DNA of 64,000 nt from Pacificoceanicola onchidii (lineage in GTDB: Bacteria > Pseudomonadota > Alphaproteobacteria > Rhodobacterales > Rhodobacteraceae). A program made the position numbers and the translations under genes. Of the stretch, positions 34,102 to 43,036 are shown one piece after another; the stretch's first letter is position 1; each line of letters starts with the position of its first letter. The DNA is taken from NCBI RefSeq assembly GCF_004804335.1, contig NZ_SRXY01000005.1:186001-250000 (forward strand), read 5' to 3'. The notes below the pieces were generated by a model that was not told where the DNA came from, did not search any database, and saw only the letters and a list, made by a program, of their open reading frames with translations.

Positions 34102-34433
34102 GCACGTCGCTGAACAGACGGCTCACGCTGGAGAGTGCGGAGCGCACGCCCGATGGGGCCGGGGGCTTTGTCGAAGCCTGGCAGGCGCTGGGCACGCTCT
34201 GGGCCCATGTGGAGCCGCGCACCGGGCGCTTGGCAGGTGGCGGCACCGGCGAGGTTTCGGTGATGCGCTACCGGATCACCGTGCGCGGCGCGCCGATGGG
34301 CCATTCCAACCGGCCCAAGCCCGGCCAGCGTTTTGTCGCGCAGGGGCGCGTTTTCAACATCGAAGCAGTGTCCGAGGACAAGGCCAGGGGGCTCTACCTC
34401 GTGTGTCATTGCGAAGAGGAGGTGAGCCCATGA
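34098..34433 (+). CDS. GTA g7: head closure (stopper) protein
   Basis: A protein of 111 residues from the ATG at 34098 (MSTSLNRRLTLESAER), overlapping the g6 stop. It belongs to the SPP1 gp16/HK97 head-tail adaptor family: TPDGAGGFVEAWQALGTLWA, VEPRTGRL, and GQRFVAQGRVFNIEAVSED. It forms the gate beneath the adaptor ring. Confidence 0.9.
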   Translation: MSTSLNRRLTLESAERTPDGAGGFVEAWQALGTLWAHVEPRTGRLAGGGTGEVSVMRYRITVRGAPMGHSNRPKPGQRFVAQGRVFNIEAVSEDKARGLYLVCHCEEEVSP

Positions 34434-34843
34434 GTTATGCAATGTCTGCAGCGCTTCAGACGGCAGTTTATGCGCAATTGCAAGGGGATGCGGCTCTGAC
34501 CGCCTTGGTGGGCAGCGATGTCTATGACGCCCTGCCGACCGGCCCTCTGCCCGCGCTTTATGTCTCGCTTGGACCCGAAACCGTGGCCGATGCCTCTGAC
34601 ACCTGCGCGCAGGGCGCCTGGCATGAGTTCATCGTCACGGTGGTGACCGAGGCGGCCGGGTTCCAGTCCGCGAAGGAAGCGGCAGGCGCGGTGAGCGATG
34701 CGCTCGACGGGGCCGATCTGAGCCTCAGCCGGGGCCGGCTTGTGGGGCTGTGGTTCCGAAAGGCGAAGGCGAAACGCGACGGTGGCGGGCTGCGCTCGAT
34801 TGACCTGACGTTTCGGGCGCGTGTCGAGGATGACGCGGCTTAA
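34430..34843 (+). CDS. GTA g8: tail terminator (DUF3168 family)
   Basis: A protein of 137 residues beginning MSYAMSAALQTAVYAQL, with the DUF3168 motifs DALPTGPLPALYVSLGPE, ARAEF-type HEFIVTVVTEA and SIDLTFRARVED. It caps the tail tube at the head-proximal end. The ATG overlaps the g7 stop (ATGA). A 74-bp gap before g9 has no strong structure. Confidence 0.9.
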   Translation: MSYAMSAALQTAVYAQLQGDAALTALVGSDVYDALPTGPLPALYVSLGPETVADASDTCAQGAWHEFIVTVVTEAAGFQSAKEAAGAVSDALDGADLSLSRGRLVGLWFRKAKAKRDGGGLRSIDLTFRARVEDDAA

Positions 34844-34917
34844 GGCGTGGAAAAACTGAACAATGCCCGTGGCATGCACGGGCCTCTCTCTCAACCCTTA
34901 TCAACTGGAGTAGGATC

Positions 34918-35340
34918 ATGGGTGCACAAAACGGCAAGGATCTTCTGATCAAGGTGGACCTGACCGGCGACGGTCTGTTCGAGACAATGGCGGGGCTGCG
35001 CGCCACACGGGTGAGCTTCAACGCCGAGCAGGTCGATGTGACCACGCTCGAAAGCCAGGGAGGCTGGCGTGAGTTGCTGGCCGGCGCGGGCGTCAAGAGC
35101 GCCAACATTTCCGGCTCTGGCGTTTTCAAGGATGCGGGCACGGATGAGCGCGCGCGGCAGATTTTCTTCGACGGTGAGACCCCGGAGTTTCAGGTGATCA
35201 TTCCCGACTTCGGCACGGTTGAAGGCGCGTTTCAGGTGACGTCGATCGAATATGCGGGCTCGCACAATGGCGAGGCGACCTATGAGGTCTCGCTCGCATC
35301 GGCGGGTGCGCTTGAGTTCATCGCGGCTCCGGCAGCCTGA
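34918..35340 (+). CDS. GTA g9: major tail tube protein
   Basis: A protein of 140 residues of the TP901-1-like major tail protein family: MGAQNGKDLLIKVDLTG, GLRATRVSFNAEQVDVTTLE and SANISGSGVFKDAGTDERARQ, ending with YEVSLASAGALEFIAA. Hexamers stack to build the tail tube. The stop (TGA 35338-35340) overlaps the start of g10. Confidence 0.93.
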   Translation: MGAQNGKDLLIKVDLTGDGLFETMAGLRATRVSFNAEQVDVTTLESQGGWRELLAGAGVKSANISGSGVFKDAGTDERARQIFFDGETPEFQVIIPDFGTVEGAFQVTSIEYAGSHNGEATYEVSLASAGALEFIAAPAA

Positions 35341-35672
35341 TGGCCAATCCGTGGCGGGGGGATGTGGCGCTGGTCATTGATGGCGAGCGGCGCGTGATGC
35401 GGCTGACGTTGGGGGCGTTGGCGGAACTGGAGGCGAGCCTCGAAAGCGGCTCCCTCGTCGACCTGGTGCAGCGGTTCGAGGCCGGAGGTTTCTCTACCCG
35501 CGATGTGCTGCGGCTGATCGTGGCGGGCCTGCGCGGTGGCGGCTGGCAGGGGCGGGCGTCTGACCTGCTCCAGGCCGAGATCGAAGGCGGACCGATGGCG
35601 GCGGCGAAGGCGGCAGCGGAGCTTCTGGCGCGGGCCTTCATGACGCCGGAGAGCGCGGATGCCGGGGTTTGA
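35340..35672 (+). CDS. GTA g10: tail assembly chaperone-type protein
   Basis: A protein of 110 residues of the GTA TAC family: MANPWRGDVALVIDGERRVM, LTLGALAELEASLESGSLVDLVQ and DVLRLIVAGLRGGG. Its ATG shares one base with the g9 stop. Position between tube and tape measure is that of tail chaperones. It overlaps g10.1 by 14 nt. Confidence 0.88.
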   Translation: MANPWRGDVALVIDGERRVMRLTLGALAELEASLESGSLVDLVQRFEAGGFSTRDVLRLIVAGLRGGGWQGRASDLLQAEIEGGPMAAAKAAAELLARAFMTPESADAGV

Positions 35673-35871
35673 CTGGCCAGCGCTGATGCGCGCGGGGATC
35701 CGCGGGCTGGGGCTGAGCCCGGATGAGTTCTGGGCGCTGACCCCGGCGGAACTGCAGGTGCTCCTGGGCGAAGGGGCCGGAGGGCGACCGATGGGGCGTT
35801 CGCGGCTGGGCGAGTTGATGGCGGCCTTCCCCGACAAGGGGGCGGAAACCAAGGAAAGGGCTATGGAATGA
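35659..35871 (+). CDS. GTA g10.1: small tail assembly protein (rcc01693 type)
   Basis: A protein of 70 residues, MPGFDWPALMRAGIRGLGL, SPDEFWALTPAELQVLLG and a C-terminal LGELMAAFPDKG. It matches the small gene that follows g10 in RcGTA. The g10/g10.1 pair recalls the G/GT chaperone pair of lambda, here as overlapping genes; whether frameshifting occurs is not shown. The stop overlaps the g11 start (ATGA). Confidence 0.87.
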   Translation: MPGFDWPALMRAGIRGLGLSPDEFWALTPAELQVLLGEGAGGRPMGRSRLGELMAAFPDKGAETKERAME

Positions 35872-36530
35872 GCGAGTTGGATATGATCGACGATCTGGAT
35901 GGCGAGGTTGACGCGCTGAACGGATCGCTGGGCGGCGCGGTCGCCATGGCTGCGGAGTTCGATGCCGAGCTCAAGCGCATCAACCAGACGTTTTCGGCAA
36001 CCGGCGGCAGCGCGGCCAAGCTGGAGCGCACACTGAGCGCCGGGGTGAGCCGGGCGATAGATGGCGTGGTCCTTGATGGCATGAAACTGTCGGACGCGCT
36101 GCAGGTTGTGGCCACCTCGATGATCAATGCGGCCTACAAGGCGGCGGTGCAGCCGGTGGCGAACCATGTGGGGGGGCTGCTGGCCACGGGCATGTCGGCG
36201 ATGTTCGGTTCGTTCTCGCCTTTTGCTGATGGCGGCAGCTTTAGCCAGGGTCGGGTGATGCCTTTTGCAACGGGGGGTGTTGTCACCGGGCCGGTGACCT
36301 TCCCGATGCGCGGCGGCACCGGGCTGATGGGCGAGGCCGGACCGGAGGCGATCATGCCGCTGAGCCGCGGGCCTGACGGCAAGTTGGGCGTGCGGGCGCA
36401 GGGCGGAGGTCAGCCGGTGACGGTGGTGATGAACATCAACACGCCCGACGTACAGGGCTTCCAACGCAGCCAGAGCCAGATCGCGGCACAGATGAGCCGG
36501 GCGCTGAGCAAAGGCGCGCGGAACAGGTAA
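35868..36530 (+). CDS. GTA g11: tail tape measure protein
   Basis: Only 220 residues, very short for a tape measure, in agreement with the short GTA tail. An N-terminal helical part (DDLDGEVDALNGSLGGAVA) leads to a hydrophobic stretch (VANHVGGLLATGMSAMFG) and the widely shared C-terminal block FADGGSFSQGRVMPFATGG then GLMGEAGPEAIMPLSRG. It sets tail length and probably exits during DNA ejection. Confidence 0.92.
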   Translation: MSELDMIDDLDGEVDALNGSLGGAVAMAAEFDAELKRINQTFSATGGSAAKLERTLSAGVSRAIDGVVLDGMKLSDALQVVATSMINAAYKAAVQPVANHVGGLLATGMSAMFGSFSPFADGGSFSQGRVMPFATGGVVTGPVTFPMRGGTGLMGEAGPEAIMPLSRGPDGKLGVRAQGGGQPVTVVMNINTPDVQGFQRSQSQIAAQMSRALSKGARNR

Positions 36531-36542
36531 TCGGAGGGAAAA

Positions 36543-37175
36543 ATGGCGTTTCATGAAGTGAGATTCCCGGCGGACCTGAGCTTTGGCTCGGTGGGCGGGC
36601 CGGAGCGGCGCACGGACATCGTGCAGCTGACCAGCGGATACGAAGAGCGCAACACGCCCTGGGCGCATTCGCGGCGGCGGTATGATGCGGGACTGGGTTT
36701 GCGGTCCCTGGACGATGTAGAAGCCTTGATCGCGTTTTTCGAGGCGCGTCAGGGTCAGCTGTTCGGCTTTCGGTGGAAAGACTGGGCCGATTACAAATCC
36801 TGCAAACCATCACGGCAACCTGCGATGGGCGATCAGGTGATTGCCACCGGGGATGGTGTGACGCGCAGTTTCCAGCTGATCAAGAGCTATCGCTCGGGCG
36901 AAGGGTATTACGCGCGGCCCGTGACCAAGCCGGTCGCCGGGACGGTTCTGGCAGCGGTTCAGGACGTCGAGGCACGCGAAGGTGTGCATTTCGAACTGGA
37001 TGTGGACACGGGTGTGATCACCTTCGAAGAGCCGCCGCTGGCGGGTGTCGAGGTGAGTGCGGGCTTCGAGTTTGACGTGCCGGTGCGGTTTGACACGGAT
37101 CGCATCAACGTCAGCGTCGCCAGCTTCCGGGCCGGTCAGGTGCCGGATGTGCCGGTTGTCGAGGTGCGGGTCTGA
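36543..37175 (+). CDS. GTA g12: distal tail protein (DUF2460 family)
   Basis: A protein of 210 residues: MAFHEVRFPADLSFGSVGGP, ERNTPWAHSRRRYDAGLGLR, and FGFRWKDWADYKSC, all hallmarks of DUF2460. It forms the ring at the tail tip that connects tube and hub. AATCGGAGGG precedes the ATG. The stop shares a base with the g13 start. Confidence 0.94.
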   Translation: MAFHEVRFPADLSFGSVGGPERRTDIVQLTSGYEERNTPWAHSRRRYDAGLGLRSLDDVEALIAFFEARQGQLFGFRWKDWADYKSCKPSRQPAMGDQVIATGDGVTRSFQLIKSYRSGEGYYARPVTKPVAGTVLAAVQDVEAREGVHFELDVDTGVITFEEPPLAGVEVSAGFEFDVPVRFDTDRINVSVASFRAGQVPDVPVVEVRV

Positions 37176-38062
37176 TGCCGGGCGCGGAGGCATTTCACGC
37201 GGCGTTGCAGGACGGGATCGGCAGCGTCGCACGGGCCTGGGCGGTGACACGCCGGGACGGGGTCGTGCACGGTTTCACGGATCATGACCGGGATCTGACG
37301 TTTGAGGGGATCACCTTCAAGGCAGACACCGGGCTGTCGGCGCGGGCGCTCCAGCAGGCGACGGGTTTGTCGGTGGACAATACCGAGGCCATGGGCGCGT
37401 TGAGCGATGCGGCGATCCGGGAAGAAGACATTGCCGCCGGGCGTTACGACGAGGCGGAGGTGGTGTCCTGGCTGGTGAACTGGCAGGACGTTTCCGCCCG
37501 CCGCATCCTGTTTCGCGGTTTCATTGGAGAACTCCGCCGGAGCAATGGCGCGTTTCATGCCGAGTTGCGCGGTCTGACGGACAAGCTGAACCGGCCGATT
37601 GGCCGTGTTTATCAAAAGACCTGTTCGGCGGTTGTGGGCGAAGGCTGCTGCGGCTTCGATCTCGATACAGCCGGGTATTTTCACGAAGGTGCGGTGCTGG
37701 CGGTCGAGGACATGCGCGAGGTGGTCTTTGCCGATCTCAGCGGCTTTGAAGAGGGCTGGTTCCAGCGCGGGCGGCTTGATGTTCTGAGCGGCGAGGCTGC
37801 GGGGCTGTCCGGGGTGATCAAACGCGACGAGACGCTGGCGGATGGCACGCGCCGGATTGACCTGTGGGAGCCTTTGCGCGCGAACCTCGCGGCGGGGGAC
37901 ACGGTGAAGATCTTTGCGGGCTGCGACAAGCGGTTTGAGACCTGCCGTCTGAAGTTCAACAACGCGTTGAATTTCCAGGGATTCCCGGACATCCCGGAAG
38001 AAGACTGGATCTTCGTTCATGCTTCGCAGGCGAAGAAGACCGGAGGGGGGAGCCGGAGATGA
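37175..38062 (+). CDS. GTA g13: tail hub protein (DUF2163/BR0599 family)
   Basis: A protein of 295 residues. N-terminal DUF2163: ARAWAVTRRDGVVHGFTDHD, ALQQATGLSVDNTEAMG. C-terminal BR0599 domain: CSAVVGEGCCGFDLD and FAGCDKRFETCRLKFNNALNF (key residues only: CDKRFETC), where the cysteines coordinate an iron-sulphur cluster in the RcGTA hub. A short Gly/Arg-rich end overlaps g14. Confidence 0.93.
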   Translation: MPGAEAFHAALQDGIGSVARAWAVTRRDGVVHGFTDHDRDLTFEGITFKADTGLSARALQQATGLSVDNTEAMGALSDAAIREEDIAAGRYDEAEVVSWLVNWQDVSARRILFRGFIGELRRSNGAFHAELRGLTDKLNRPIGRVYQKTCSAVVGEGCCGFDLDTAGYFHEGAVLAVEDMREVVFADLSGFEEGWFQRGRLDVLSGEAAGLSGVIKRDETLADGTRRIDLWEPLRANLAAGDTVKIFAGCDKRFETCRLKFNNALNFQGFPDIPEEDWIFVHASQAKKTGGGSRR

Positions 38063-38490
38063 GCGTTGTTGTTGAAGCCGCGCGCGCCTGGATCGGCACG
38101 CCCTATGTTCATCAGGCCTCGACCAAGGGGGCAGGCTGTGACTGCCTTGGCCTCTTGCGCGGGGTCTGGCGCGAGGTGATCGGGCCGGAGCCAGAGGTGG
38201 TCCCGGCCTATACCGAAGACTGGTCCGAGCCGCAGGGTGACGAGCGGCTGTGGCGCGCGGCGCTGGCGCATCTGGAGCGCAAGCCGCTCGATCAGGCGGA
38301 ACCGGGTGATGTGCTGCTGTTTCGCATGCGCGATGGCTCGGTTGCGAAACACGTCGGGCTGCAATCGCGCGTCGGGGCGGATGCCGCATTCATTCATGCC
38401 TATAGCGGGCATGGCGTTGTCGAGAGTGCGCTGAGCGCACCATGGGCCCGGCGCATTGTCGCGCGGTTTGCCCTTCCATTGGAGGCATAA
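38059..38490 (+). CDS. GTA g14: NlpC/P60-type cell wall peptidase
   Basis: A protein of 143 residues: ARAWIGTPYVHQASTKGAG, catalytic Cys in GCDCLGLLRGVWRE, catalytic His in VAKHVGLQSRVG. In RcGTA it is held in the tail tip and opens peptidoglycan during DNA delivery. Start overlaps g13 (ATGA); the following gene begins 3 bp after its stop. Confidence 0.93.
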   Translation: MSVVVEAARAWIGTPYVHQASTKGAGCDCLGLLRGVWREVIGPEPEVVPAYTEDWSEPQGDERLWRAALAHLERKPLDQAEPGDVLLFRMRDGSVAKHVGLQSRVGADAAFIHAYSGHGVVESALSAPWARRIVARFALPLEA

Positions 38491-38493
38491 GGC

Positions 38494-41400
38494 ATGGCTA
38501 CCATCCTTTTCTCGGTCGCGGGTGCGGCTATTGGCAGTTCCATTGGCGGCTCGGTTCTCGGGCTGAGCATGACGGCCGTCGGCCGCTTTATCGGCGCATC
38601 GCTTGGCCGGGCCATTGATCAGCGGATCATGGGGCAGGGCTCCGAGGCGGTTGAGGTCGGCAAGATCGACCGTTTCCGCGTGACCGGGGCCGGGGAAGGC
38701 GCGGCGATTGCGCAGACCTATGGTCGGATGCGCATTGGCGGGCACGTGATCTGGGCTACCGAGTTCAAGGAAAAGGTCAAGAAGAAGGGCGGTGGCGGCA
38801 AGGGCGCGCCCTCCCAGCCGACGGTCAAGGAATACAGCTATTCGTTGAGCCTCGCGCTTGCGCTTTGCGAAGGGGAAATCACCTCGGTGCAGCGGGTCTG
38901 GGCTGATGGGGCTGAGGTTGCGATCAAGGACCTCAACATGCGGGTCTATCGCGGCACCAAGGACCAGTTGCCCGATCCGAAAATGGAAGCGGTGGAAGGG
39001 GTGGGTCTTGTGCCAGCCTATCGCGGCACGGCTTATGTGGTGATGGAAGACCTGGAGCTGTCGAACTTCGGCAACCGCATTCCGCAGTTCAGTTTTGAAG
39101 TCACCCGCCCTGACCTCGAAGACGAGGCGGAAGTGGCGCAGGCCGTGACCGGCGTGGCGATGATCCCTGGCACCGGGGAATACGCGCTGGCGACGGAGCC
39201 GGTCTATATGAACTACGCGGCGGGCACGGCCAATCCCTTTGGCGTGACCAAGAAAGGCAAGCGGGTGGTGAATGTGAACTCGCCCTCCGAGGAGCCGGAT
39301 TTCAACACCTCGCTGAAGCAACTCACCGACGAGTTGCCAGCCTGCAAGGCGACCTCTCTGGTTGTCAGCTGGTTCGGCAATGACCTGCGCTGCGGAAGCT
39401 GTGAGATCAAGCCGAAGGTTGAGGAAAAGGAATTCGAGGCATCGAAAATGCCGTGGTCTGTCAGCGGATTGAGCCGTGACGGGGCGGAGCGCGTGCCGCT
39501 CTCGCTGGAACGTCCGGTTTATGGTGGAACGCCGACGGACGCCTCCGTGGTGCAGGCGATCCGCAAGATGACGGACGAGGGGCTGGAGGTGATGTATTAT
39601 CCCTTCATCCTGATGGATCAGCTGGACAATGCCTTGCCCGATCCCTGGACCGGCGAGGACGGCCAGCCGCGTCTGCCCTGGCGCGGGCGGATCACGCTGA
39701 GCGTGGCTCCGGGGCGGGATGGCTCGCCCGATGGCACGGCGGCGGCGGATGCGGAAGTGGCGAGCTTTATCGGCACGGTCACGGCGGCGGATTTCTCTGT
39801 CGGCAACGACTCCGTGACCTACAACGGGCCGGAGGAGTGGAGCTATTCGCGCTTTATCCTCCATCAGGCGGCGCTTTGCGCGGCAGCAGGAGATGTGACA
39901 GCCTTCTGCATCGGCTCCGAAATGCGCGCGCTGACACAGATTCGGGGCGCGGGCGGCTTCCCGGCGGTGCAGGCCCTCGTTGCCCTGGCCGGTGAATGCC
40001 GGGCCTTGCTCGGTCCGGATGTGAAGATCGGTTATGCGGCGGACTGGACCGAGTATTTTGGCTACCACCCGCAGGACGGATCGGGGGATCTGTATTTCCA
40101 TCTCGATCCGCTTTGGGCCGACGACCAGATCGATTTCATTGGCATCGACAACTACATGCCGCTCTCCGATTGGCGCGACGAAGAGGGCCATGCGGATGAG
40201 GCGTGGCAGTCGATCTACAACGTCGATTACCTGAAGGCGAATATCGCCGGGGGTGAGGGTTATGATTGGTATTACGACAGCGCCGAAGGCCGCGCCATGC
40301 AGCGCCGTGAGCCAATTGAAGATGGGGCTTACGGCGAGCCGTGGGTTTGGCGGTACAAGGACATTCGCAACTGGTGGGAGAACGACCACTACGAGCGGCA
40401 GGGCGGTGTACGGGCGCTCGACCCGACGGACTGGGAGCCCGGCAGCAAGCCGGTCTGGTTCACCGAGATCGGCTGCGCGGCCGTGGACAAAGGCACGAAC
40501 CAGCCCAACAAGTTCGTGGATCCGAAAAGCTCGGAATCCTCTTTGCCGTATTATTCCAACGGGATGCGCGATGAGCTGATCCAGAGGATGTACCTGCGGG
40601 CCATGTACGAGTTCTGGGGCGATGCCGCGAACAATCCGGTCTCCGAAGTGTATGGCGAGCCGATGATCGACATGGACCGGACCTTTGTCTGGGCCTGGGA
40701 TGCGCGGCCTTATCCGTGGTTCCCCGGCAATGAAGACCTGTGGTCCGATGGGCCGAACTATCGCCGGGGGCATTGGCTCAACGGGCGCGCCTCGGGGCAG
40801 ACGCTGGCGTCGATTGTGCGCGAGATCTGCGCGCGGTCAGGTGTGACCGAAATCGACACCAGTCAGTTGCACGGCTATGTGCGCGGCTATGTGGTCCCGC
40901 GGGTCTCGGATGCGCGCCACGCGTTGCAGCCGCTGATGATTGCCTATGGCTTTGACGCGATCGAGCGGGATGGGCTGTTGGTGTTCCGGATGCGAACCGG
41001 GGAGAATGCGGTTGAACTGGGTCATGAAGATCTTGCGTTGAGCGAAGAGGTCGAGGGCGATTTGGCCGAAACGCGGGCGGGTGAAGTGGAAATGGCGGGC
41101 CGCGTGCGCGTCAGCTTCATCGAGGCCGACGGCGATCACGTGGTGTCCTCGGAAGAGACCGTGCTGCCCGACGAGCGCACCCATGCGGTTGCGGAGACGG
41201 ATCTCAACATGGCCATGACCCGCGCGGAAGGCCGGCAGACGGTTGAACGCTGGCTGGCGGAATCGCGGGTGGCGCGGGACAGCATGCGCTTTGCCTTGCC
41301 GCCGTCGAAACTGGCGTTGGGCGCAGGCGACATCGTGCGCCTGCCGTCGAAATCGGGGCCGGTGCTGGCTCGGATTGACCGGGTTGAGGTCACGGACCGG

Positions 41401-42426
41401 CAGGTGGTCGATGCGGTGCGCATCGAGCCGGACGTGTTCACGCCGTCCGAGTACATCGATGAAGGCGCGCAGATGCGCGGGTTCACCGCTGCGGCCCCGG
41501 TCACGCCGATCTTCATGGACCTGCCGCTGATGAGCGGCGAGGAGGTGCCCCACGCGCCGCATCTGGCCATCGCGGCCGAGCCATGGCCGGGCAGCGTTGC
41601 GGTCTACGATTCGCCGTTTGATGCGGACTATGTGCTGAACGACATCATCGCCACGCGCTCGGCCGTGGGGGTGACCGAAACACCGCTGCATGCCGCGCCC
41701 ATGGGGCGGCTTGATCGGGGCGATGCGCTTCGGGTGCGCCTGCAGTCGGGATCACTGCAGTCGATTTCTGATGAAGCCTTGCTCGCGGGAGGCAACCTCA
41801 TGGCCATTGGTGATGGCACGCCGGGCAATTGGGAGTTGCTGCAGTTCCGCGAGGCGGATCTTGTGGAAGAAGATGTCTGGGAGCTGCGCAACCGTCTGCG
41901 GGGGCAGGCGGGCAGCGATGGTCTGATGCCGGATACCTGGCCGACCGGATCGCTGGTGGTGATGATGGACGGAACGCCGTCACAGATCGCGCTGGCGGCG
42001 GCTCAGAGGCGGCTGGATCGGCATTTCCGCATCGGTCCGGCACGGCGGCCCTACGACGATCCGACTTATGTGCACGCGGTGCACGCCTTCGATGGCAACG
42101 GGTTGCGGCCCTACAGCCCGGTGCATCTGTCGACCTCGTCCGGGGCGGCTGGCCTGACGCTGCGCTGGATTCGGCGGACGCGCGTGGACGGTGATGTCTG
42201 GGAGGTTCCGGAGGTGCCGCTGGGCGAAGAAAGCGAGAGCTATCTTGTGCGTGTGATGCAGGGCGGGACGGTTCTGCGTGAGGATCAGGTCGGGACGCCG
42301 GAGTGGGTCTATTCGGGTGAGGCGCAGGCCACCGATGGGGTGAGTGGGGTGACGACGCTGGCGGTGGCGCAGGTCTCTGCCCATTATGGTCCGGGGCCGT
42401 TTGCCTCCCATGTGGTGACGTTATGA
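38494..42426 (+). CDS. GTA g15: megatron (baseplate / host-recognition protein)
   Basis: The largest gene in the window, 1310 residues. The N-terminal part (residues about 5-55, ILFSVAGAAIGSSIGGSVLG) is hydrophobic and could insert in a membrane. A TIM-barrel glycoside-hydrolase-like domain (about 430-740) shows IDFIGIDNYMPLSDWRDEEG and KPVWFTEIGCAAVDKGTN. A phage-tail hub/beta domain follows (about 800-1000), then C-terminal beta-rich domains common to Rhodobacteraceae GTAs. In the particle three copies close the tail and contact the host. Its stop overlaps the next ATG (ATGA). Confidence 0.95.
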   Translation: MATILFSVAGAAIGSSIGGSVLGLSMTAVGRFIGASLGRAIDQRIMGQGSEAVEVGKIDRFRVTGAGEGAAIAQTYGRMRIGGHVIWATEFKEKVKKKGGGGKGAPSQPTVKEYSYSLSLALALCEGEITSVQRVWADGAEVAIKDLNMRVYRGTKDQLPDPKMEAVEGVGLVPAYRGTAYVVMEDLELSNFGNRIPQFSFEVTRPDLEDEAEVAQAVTGVAMIPGTGEYALATEPVYMNYAAGTANPFGVTKKGKRVVNVNSPSEEPDFNTSLKQLTDELPACKATSLVVSWFGNDLRCGSCEIKPKVEEKEFEASKMPWSVSGLSRDGAERVPLSLERPVYGGTPTDASVVQAIRKMTDEGLEVMYYPFILMDQLDNALPDPWTGEDGQPRLPWRGRITLSVAPGRDGSPDGTAAADAEVASFIGTVTAADFSVGNDSVTYNGPEEWSYSRFILHQAALCAAAGDVTAFCIGSEMRALTQIRGAGGFPAVQALVALAGECRALLGPDVKIGYAADWTEYFGYHPQDGSGDLYFHLDPLWADDQIDFIGIDNYMPLSDWRDEEGHADEAWQSIYNVDYLKANIAGGEGYDWYYDSAEGRAMQRREPIEDGAYGEPWVWRYKDIRNWWENDHYERQGGVRALDPTDWEPGSKPVWFTEIGCAAVDKGTNQPNKFVDPKSSESSLPYYSNGMRDELIQRMYLRAMYEFWGDAANNPVSEVYGEPMIDMDRTFVWAWDARPYPWFPGNEDLWSDGPNYRRGHWLNGRASGQTLASIVREICARSGVTEIDTSQLHGYVRGYVVPRVSDARHALQPLMIAYGFDAIERDGLLVFRMRTGENAVELGHEDLALSEEVEGDLAETRAGEVEMAGRVRVSFIEADGDHVVSSEETVLPDERTHAVAETDLNMAMTRAEGRQTVERWLAESRVARDSMRFALPPSKLALGAGDIVRLPSKSGPVLARIDRVEVTDRQVVDAVRIEPDVFTPSEYIDEGAQMRGFTAAAPVTPIFMDLPLMSGEEVPHAPHLAIAAEPWPGSVAVYDSPFDADYVLNDIIATRSAVGVTETPLHAAPMGRLDRGDALRVRLQSGSLQSISDEALLAGGNLMAIGDGTPGNWELLQFREADLVEEDVWELRNRLRGQAGSDGLMPDTWPTGSLVVMMDGTPSQIALAAAQRRLDRHFRIGPARRPYDDPTYVHAVHAFDGNGLRPYSPVHLSTSSGAAGLTLRWIRRTRVDGDVWEVPEVPLGEESESYLVRVMQGGTVLREDQVGTPEWVYSGEAQATDGVSGVTTLAVAQVSAHYGPGPFASHVVTL

Positions 42427-42716
42427 GGCCGGTGCTGCACGGAGACGTGCGCGCGGCGGCGCGGGCTTTGCTGTCCGTGCCGGCCTGCGCCCGCGAAGGT
42501 CTGGCGCGGCGGCTGGTGGCGCAGGCCGAGGCGGCGGATCGCTACCGAAAGCGCATGGGTCGGGCGCATCCGTTCTGGGGCAACGGCACCTTGATGGCCG
42601 CGGCCCTCGGGCGCGGCGCGGTTGCTGCGGACCGCAGGCTCGACGATGTGGAGTTTGCGGACTGTTTTGTGGCGGTGCTGGAAGCTTTGAAGGGACGGCG
42701 GCGGGTTGAGGGGTGA
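42423..42716 (+). CDS. GTA-linked hypothetical protein downstream of g15
   Basis: A protein of 97 residues starting MRPVLHGDVRAAARALLSV, overlapping the g15 stop (ATGA), so it is almost certainly translated from the GTA mRNA. It is helical, Ala/Arg-rich, with LVAQAEAADRYRKRMGRAH and a central HPFWGNGTLMAAALGRG block. Similar genes follow g15 in many roseobacters to my recollection, but I cannot give a function. A role in late GTA production or its control is inference from coupling. No clear terminator follows. Confidence 0.75.
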   Translation: MRPVLHGDVRAAARALLSVPACAREGLARRLVAQAEAADRYRKRMGRAHPFWGNGTLMAAALGRGAVAADRRLDDVEFADCFVAVLEALKGRRRVEG

Positions 42717-42751
42717 GGTTTGGCCTTGAGCGGACGTTGAGCCGACCCCGT

Positions 42752-43012
42752 TCCCGACTTGATCCGGGACCTCATGTTAAGTGCACAAGCCCCGCCTATC
42801 GGCGGGCCGTGGTACGGCGAGCCACCCTCTGATCCCCTTGTTTTATCTTAGAAACTGGCGCGCTAGGCCGGTGTAACGCCCAGCAACAACCCAATCGCCG
42901 TGCCGTCACGCCAAAGGCGTGCCGAGATTATGCTGGCGCACCTCTGGTGCGACGGGGCGGCCCGTCGATAGGCGCGGCGGCCTGCGGCCGTGATTCCGCG
43001 CCAGAGGTGAGA
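42752..43012 (+). repeat. Dispersed intergenic repeat, copy B
   Basis: Matches copy A (10681-10912, opposite strand) over its whole length except for about 45 extra nt near 42926-42970. The terminal hairpin pairs GCGCGG with CCGCGC and encloses GGCC-TGC-GGCC, where copy A has GCCC-TTC-GGGC, so the stem is kept by paired changes. It fills the 320-bp gap between the last GTA gene and dksA. I see no coding sequence in it. Confidence 0.8.
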
Positions 43013-43036
43013 TGAACGTCCGTTTCACGCCACCAT

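Noticed and set aside
35340-35871. Programmed frameshift joining g10 and g10.1
   Set aside because: The overlap has no clear slippery heptamer, and g10.1 has its own ATG, as in other GTAs.
38017-40773. A 918-codon open frame on the minus strand opposite g15
   Set aside because: It mirrors the codon pattern of the plus-strand gene, is rich in Arg, His and Pro with no recognisable domain, and lies wholly within a well-supported gene.
28078-43012. GTA cluster as an integrated prophage
   Set aside because: No integrase, repressor, replication gene or att-like direct repeat is present; the only flanking repeat (copy B) has its partner 18 kb away from the left end and in inverted orientation.
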